Assembly (NCBI GenBank): GCA_900129675.1
Contig: FSRD01000001.1
Span: 2,097,501-2,161,500, forward strand
Reading direction: 5' to 3'
Length of the DNA: 64,000 nt
DNA from: Bradyrhizobium erythrophlei
GTDB lineage: Bacteria > Pseudomonadota > Alphaproteobacteria > Rhizobiales > Xanthobacteraceae
In this document: piece by piece, positions 56,563 to 64,000 of the stretch
Layout: each line of letters starts with the position of its first letter
Numbering within the stretch: the stretch's first letter is position 1
Notes under the pieces: model-generated
What the model was told of the DNA's origin: nothing
The model's database searches: none
The model's input: only the letters and a program-made list of their open reading frames with translations
Program-made: the position numbers and the translations under genes

Positions 56563-57804
56563 TCACGACCGGTAGTCGCCGTTGATCGCGACATATTCCT
56601 TGGTGAGGTCGCAGGTCAGCACGCGGTCGCGGCCCTTGCCGAGCCCAAGGGCGATCTTGATCTGGATCTTCGGGTGCTTCATCACTTCGGAAACTTCCGC
56701 CTCGTTATAGGACGGGTCGCGGGCGCCGCTCCTGGCGACGCGGATACCGTTGAACGAGATCGAAAGCTTGTCGCGATTGGCGGGCTCGCCGGCCTTGCCA
56801 ACCGCCATCACCACGCGGCCCCAATTGGCGTCCTCGCCGGCGATCGCGGTCTTCACCAGCGGCGAATTCGCCACCGACATCGCGATTTTTCGCGCCGAGG
56901 CCTTGGTGGTCGCGCCGTCGACGATGATCTCGACCAGCTTTCGCGCGCCTTCGCCGTCGCGGGCGACCTGTTCGGAGAGGTCGGCCAGCACGGCGTGAAA
57001 CGCCTTGGTGAAGGCCTTCAGCCTGGGATCGCCGGCGCGGCTGATTTTCGGCGCGCCGGTGGCTGCGGCAGCGCCGGTGGCAAAGGCGAGCAGGGTGTCC
57101 GATGTCGAGGTGTCGCTGTCGATGGTGAGGGCGTTGAAGGTATCTTCGACGCCGCTCTTGAGCAGCGACTGCAGCACGCTTGAGGACAGCGGCGCGTCGG
57201 TGAACACGAATGACAGCATGGTCGCCATATCGGGCATGATCATGCCGGCGCCCTTGGCCATGCCGTTGATGGTGACCTTGGCCTTGCCGAGCTTGACGGT
57301 CCTGGTCGCGACCTTCGGGAAGGTATCGGTGGTCATGATGGCCTTGGCAGCAGCCATCCAGTCACCCGGCACAGCGCTTTCGGAAAGCGTCGCCAGCACG
57401 CCGTCGAACTTGGTGGCGTCGAGCGGTTCGCCGATCACACCGGTGGACGCCAGATACACCTCATTGGTGCTGCAGCCGACCGCCTTGGCGGCAATCTGCG
57501 CCGTCAGCGCGGTCGAGCTCTTGCCCGTCTTCCCGGTGAAGGCATTGGCGTTGCCGGAATTCACAACCAGTGCGCGGGCAGCGCCCTTGGCCAGTTTGGC
57601 GCGGCACCATTCCACCGGGGCGGACGGGCATTTCGACTTGGTGAACACGCCGGCCACGGTGGTCCCCTTGTCCATCACCGCCAGCAGGACGTCGGTACGC
57701 CCCTTGTAGCGGATGCCGGCGGCCGCGGTCGCGAGCTTCACGCCCGCGATCACGGGCATATCGGGGACATCGGTCGGGGCGAGGGGGGAGATGGCGGTGG
57801 ACAT
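56563..57804 (-). CDS. argJ: Glutamate N-acetyltransferase / amino-acid acetyltransferase
   Basis: Recycles the acetyl group from N-acetylornithine to glutamate in arginine synthesis. The 413-residue precursor cuts itself at [16 protein letters not shown], where the Thr becomes the N-terminal nucleophile of the beta chain. The STGVIGEPL segment forms the oxyanion part. Whether it is mono- or bifunctional cannot be told. The start at 57804 follows a family pattern. Confidence 0.96.
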   Translation of the reverse strand: MSTAISPLAPTDVPDMPVIAGVKLATAAAGIRYKGRTDVLLAVMDKGTTVAGVFTKSKCPSAPVEWCRAKLAKGAARALVVNSGNANAFTGKTGKSSTALTAQIAAKAVGCSTNEVYLASTGVIGEPLDATKFDGVLATLSESAVPGDWMAAAKAIMTTDTFPKVATRTVKLGKAKVTINGMAKGAGMIMPDMATMLSFVFTDAPLSSSVLQSLLKSGVEDTFNALTIDSDTSTSDTLLAFATGAAAATGAPKISRAGDPRLKAFTKAFHAVLADLSEQVARDGEGARKLVEIIVDGATTKASARKIAMSVANSPLVKTAIAGEDANWGRVVMAVGKAGEPANRDKLSISFNGIRVARSGARDPSYNEAEVSEVMKHPKIQIKIALGLGKGRDRVLTCDLTKEYVAINGDYRS

Positions 57805-57838
57805 GGGGCAAATCCGAAAGCGACAGGACAAAATGGTT

Positions 57839-57932
57839 CGTCATGGCCGGGCTTGACCCGGCCATCCACGTCTTTGCTCTCGCTGAACGATGCTTCAAGA
57901 CGTAGATGGCCGGGACAAGCCCGGCCATGACG
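57839..57932. repeat. Family B-related element with two hairpins
   Basis: tggccgggcttgacccggcca and tggccgggacaagcccggcc, each a hairpin, stand at the two ends inside cgtcatgg / ccatgacg arms. It lies between argJ and the ppiC gene. Confidence 0.85.
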
Positions 57933-57972
57933 ATCGTAAATACTATTGGCTTCGCGGAAGTGACAGCGAATT

Positions 57973-58917
57973 TTACTTCTTCGCCGGCGCCATCTTGGAA
58001 TCGGCGGGCTTGGCCGGTTCTTTGGCCGCGTCCGGCTTGGCGTCAGATTTGGCCGTCTCTTCCGGCTTGTCCATGCGCTCGACCTTGGCGGTTTCGCGCA
58101 GTTTTGCGACGTAATCGGCCTGCGCCTTGCGCGTCACGTAGGTTTCGATCTGGGCCTTGACCTGCTCGAAATCGGGCGCCTTGCGGTTGCGCTTTTCCTC
58201 GACCTTGATGATGTGCCAGCCGAACTGCGACTTGACGGGATCGGAGATCTTGCCGGGCTCCAGCGCAAACGCGACGGCGGAGAATTCCGGCACCATCTGC
58301 TCCTTGGTGAAGAAGCCGAGATCGCCGCCGTCGGAGGCGCCGGGGTCCTTGGACTTCTTCTTGGCCAGTTCGGCAAAATCGGCACCCTTGTCCAGTTCCG
58401 CCTTGACCGCCTTGGCGTCGTCCTCGGTCTCGACCAGGATGTGACGGGCGTGCACTTCCTGCTCGCCGCTGATCTGCTTGGAAGCGTCCTCATAGACCTT
58501 CTTCATGGCTTCGTCGGTGGTCGCAGCCTTGCCTTCGGACGCCAGCAGGCTGTCCATCAGAAGCCGGCTGCGCGTGAACGCCAGGCGCTTCTTGAAATCC
58601 TCGGAATTCTCGACCTTCTTGTCCTCGGCGGCCTTGGCGACGACCTTCAGGTCGATCAGGAAGGACAGCACGTTGTCCTTTTTGGTCGCCGGGTCCATCT
58701 GCGCGAGGCTGGGGCCGAGTTCCTCTTCGGCCAGGGCGACGTCGCTCTGGCGGATCTCCGCGCCGTTGACCTTGGCCAGCACGGGGTTGTCCTCGGCGCG
58801 GGCCGGCAGGCCCAAGCCCGGAGCAATGGCCAGAACCGCCGCCAGGCAGCCTATTACGGCCAGGGAGGCCAAGCCGAAGCGCAGGCCGGTTTTCATTTCC
58901 GGGAACGGGGAGGTCAT
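57973..58917 (-). CDS. Periplasmic peptidyl-prolyl isomerase (parvulin family, SurA-like)
   Basis: A secreted folding helper of 314 residues. The signal peptide (LRFGLASLAVIGCLAAVLAI, cleavage near PARA-ED) is followed by a SurA_N-type helical chaperone part (about 45-150) and a parvulin domain (about 160-255) with HARHILVETEDDAKAVK, KKKSKDPGASDGGDLGFFTK and FGWHIIKVEE. The charged Lys/Ala/Pro tail is disordered. It is divergent from secA, matching a role after export. I use the ATG at 58917. Confidence 0.92.
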   Translation of the reverse strand: MTSPFPEMKTGLRFGLASLAVIGCLAAVLAIAPGLGLPARAEDNPVLAKVNGAEIRQSDVALAEEELGPSLAQMDPATKKDNVLSFLIDLKVVAKAAEDKKVENSEDFKKRLAFTRSRLLMDSLLASEGKAATTDEAMKKVYEDASKQISGEQEVHARHILVETEDDAKAVKAELDKGADFAELAKKKSKDPGASDGGDLGFFTKEQMVPEFSAVAFALEPGKISDPVKSQFGWHIIKVEEKRNRKAPDFEQVKAQIETYVTRKAQADYVAKLRETAKVERMDKPEETAKSDAKPDAAKEPAKPADSKMAPAKK

Positions 58918-59288
58918 GCAAAATCCTTGTCTTGAAGATGGGATCCTAAAGGCGGCGGGACACTCGCCCAATCATGGGGCCTTGGCAACGCGAAAAGTCT
59001 GTCAAAATGATGAATTCCCGGACAGGCCGGCGCCCCAAATCGGAGGCGCCAGCCACGTTGACAAGCCACTTACCCAGCCATATCTCTGCCCGATCGTGTC
59101 AACGGCGATAGCGCTTATTTTGCTGCGTTTTTGGCCGTTGAACCTTGGATTGCTTAATTCCCACTCACTAGGCGGATGATCCCTCGGTTTGGGGCTTTTG
59201 CCGCGATGCGTCACGGTGAGTTGATAGGCAATCCGGTGGACCACGTCTCGGCTGCAACGCAAGACACCGCTAAAGACAGGAATTCGGT
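58918..59288. other. 371-base divergent control region ppiC / secA
   Basis: It holds the promoters of both genes and no plausible frame. A candidate secA promoter is at 59058-59086; if used, the secA leader would be about 195 bases, long enough for regulatory structure, though I did not identify a known leader or SecM-like peptide. Confidence 0.5.
59058..59086 (+). promoter_or_regulatory. Candidate secA promoter
   Basis: TTGACA is followed after 17 bases by TATCTC. The -35 is perfect and the -10 weak. No activator site was seen. Confidence 0.4.
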
Positions 59289-62141
<2,853 letters not shown>

Positions 62142-62185
62142 CGAGCGATGATTGATCTGGCGCTGCTGTTAGCTTTCGACGAATC

Positions 62186-62286
62186 GTAGGGTGGGGAAAG
62201 GCGCTCTTGCGCCGTGCCCACCATTCCGTTTCTAATGGCTGTGAGTTTGACTTAGGCGGTGGGCACGCTTCGCTTTGCCCACCTAC
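62186..62286. repeat. Family D inverted-repeat element
   Basis: Left end gtagggtggg, right end gcccacctac, with inner gccgtgcccacc and ggtgggcacgc arms. Only one copy occurs in the window. It lies in the gap between secA and the LysR gene, which converge. Confidence 0.8.
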
Positions 62287-62354
62287 GGCTATGTCGTGCG
62301 GTGGCGCTTGCTTCATCGTCCCGAAGCGGCGCCCCGGAGACGTCTATCTCGATC

Positions 62355-63245
62355 TTAGCGAAATCGGAGCGCGTCTATGAGAAGTCGGAGCGCCGGAGAG
62401 ATCTGGCGCCGGCTTGGATAATAGATGTGATAACCCGGAAACGGCTCGCACCAGTCCTCCAAAACCCGGATCAACCGGCCGTCGGCGATGGCCTCAGCGG
62501 CCATGTCGTCCAGGTAGTATCCCAAGCCGAGCCCGTCGAGCACTGCGCGCAGAGCGAGGCTATTCGTGTTGAAGATCAACTGGCCTTCCACGCGTACTGT
62601 AATCGACCGACCATCCTTGTCGAACTCCCAAGGCAACAGGCCGCCGTGGGTAGGCAGCCGTATGCCGATGCATTGGTGTTGTGTCAGGTCCTGCGGAGTT
62701 TCTGGCCGCGGGTGACGCTCGAAATAGGCCGGTGTGCCGACGATCGCCATGCGCATGTCCGGGGCGATCCGCACAGCAACCATGTCGCGCTCGACATGCT
62801 CACCCAACCGGATGCCCGCATCGAACCGTCCAGCGACTAGATCGGCTAGCATGTTATCGACATTCACCTCGATCTTGATCTCGGGATAGTCAGCTGCAAG
62901 GCGCGCCAAAACCGGATATATCACTGTGTAAGCAGCATGTTCGCTGGCAGTGAGCCGGATTGTTCCCGCAGGGACGTCGCGAAGCAGGTTCAGCGCGGAC
63001 AACTCGGACTCAATTCCTTGGAGGTGCGGCAAGACAACGGTGAGCAGCCGCTCTCCGGCCTCGGTCGGCGCGACGCTCCGGGTGGTCCGTGCAAGCAGTC
63101 TGACGCCTAGTCTTTCTTCCAGGCCACGCATCGCGTGACTGAGGGCCGATGGGGAAATGCCCAATCGTGCCGCCGCCTTGGTGAAGCTGTGAGCTTGTGC
63201 CACAGCAACGAATGCCGAGAGGTCGTTGAGATTTTCGCGCGCCAA
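62355..63245 (-). CDS. LysR-family transcriptional regulator
   Basis: A 296-residue regulator: winged helix-turn-helix in residues 1-62 (FTKAAARLGISPSALSHAMR) and an effector-binding domain. The start is a TTG at 63245 with GAGGAAAA upstream; no ATG in frame gives the whole HTH. It belongs to the subgroup with MARENLNDLSAFVAVAQ at the N-terminus. It is divergent from an aldo/keto reductase, its probable target. The ligand is unknown. Confidence 0.9.
   Translation of the reverse strand: MARENLNDLSAFVAVAQAHSFTKAAARLGISPSALSHAMRGLEERLGVRLLARTTRSVAPTEAGERLLTVVLPHLQGIESELSALNLLRDVPAGTIRLTASEHAAYTVIYPVLARLAADYPEIKIEVNVDNMLADLVAGRFDAGIRLGEHVERDMVAVRIAPDMRMAIVGTPAYFERHPRPETPQDLTQHQCIGIRLPTHGGLLPWEFDKDGRSITVRVEGQLIFNTNSLALRAVLDGLGLGYYLDDMAAEAIADGRLIRVLEDWCEPFPGYHIYYPSRRQISPALRLLIDALRFR

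Positions 63246-64000
<755 letters not shown>

Overview
The window is a stretch of GC-rich, gene-dense alphaproteobacterial chromosome. Gene content and local order point to the Bradyrhizobium/Rhodopseudomonas group (Nitrobacteraceae). The evidence is lysC-ptsP-prfA-prmC-DUF4167, phaR divergent from phaA-phaB, grxC-nitrilase-DUF1178 with ATGA overlaps, comF next to an NDUFAF5-like methyltransferase, mutT-argJ-ppiC divergent from secA, and short hairpin repeats in many intergenic gaps. The genus is inferred from these features and has not been tested by alignment. No rRNA, tRNA, IS element, prophage or CRISPR array was recognised.

Layout. 1-3.3 kb: cut-off sensor kinase plus OmpR-type regulator, a secreted glycine-rich protein, a small orphan protein and a DUF417 membrane protein. 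3.3-10.7 kb: glnD (nitrogen sensing), an OsmC-like peroxidase, an internally repeated membrane protein and mutS. 10.9-15.2 kb: an aromatic catabolism cluster, pcaF-pcaH-pcaG, then a hydroxyquinol-type intradiol dioxygenase broken by a one-base frameshift and a type II dehydroquinase paralogue with two altered substrate-site residues. 15.2-18.5 kb: marR-emrA-emrB efflux operon with a perfect 18-bp palindrome upstream. 18.5-27.8 kb: zur-like regulator, EamA exporter, rhodanese, ispG, a TauD-like dioxygenase followed by a phthalate-dioxygenase-type Rieske oxygenase, a Na+/H+ antiporter, an NTF2-like protein and a GFA protein.

27.9-35.6 kb: secreted caspase-like protein, DUF1345 protein, ispA, mtgA, rpmF, two unassigned genes and a PAS-GGDEF-EAL protein with a degenerate GGDEF site. 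35.7-38.8 kb: polyhydroxybutyrate module phaR / phaA-phaB with a terminator between phaA and phaB. 38.9-43 kb: EamA exporter, cupin-gloB pair, methyltransferase and DUF4167 protein. 43.3-50.8 kb: prmC, prfA, ptsP, lysC, a PH-domain membrane protein and ubiG. 51-64 kb: full-length and half-size EamA transporters, DUF1178, nitrilase, grxC, comF, methyltransferase, mutT, argJ, ppiC, secA, and a LysR regulator divergent from a cut-off aldo/keto reductase.

Most genes are core housekeeping. The accessory or unusual material is the 10.9-15.2 kb aromatic cluster, the TauD-Rieske pair, the caspase-like protein, the LysR-aldo/keto reductase pair, and at least four families of short inverted-repeat elements. 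These repeats sit tightly against gene ends, and one supplies a stop codon. I did not find a clearly new multi-gene system. The strongest candidates for new biology are the altered dehydroquinase paralogue with its frameshifted neighbour, and the repeat families.
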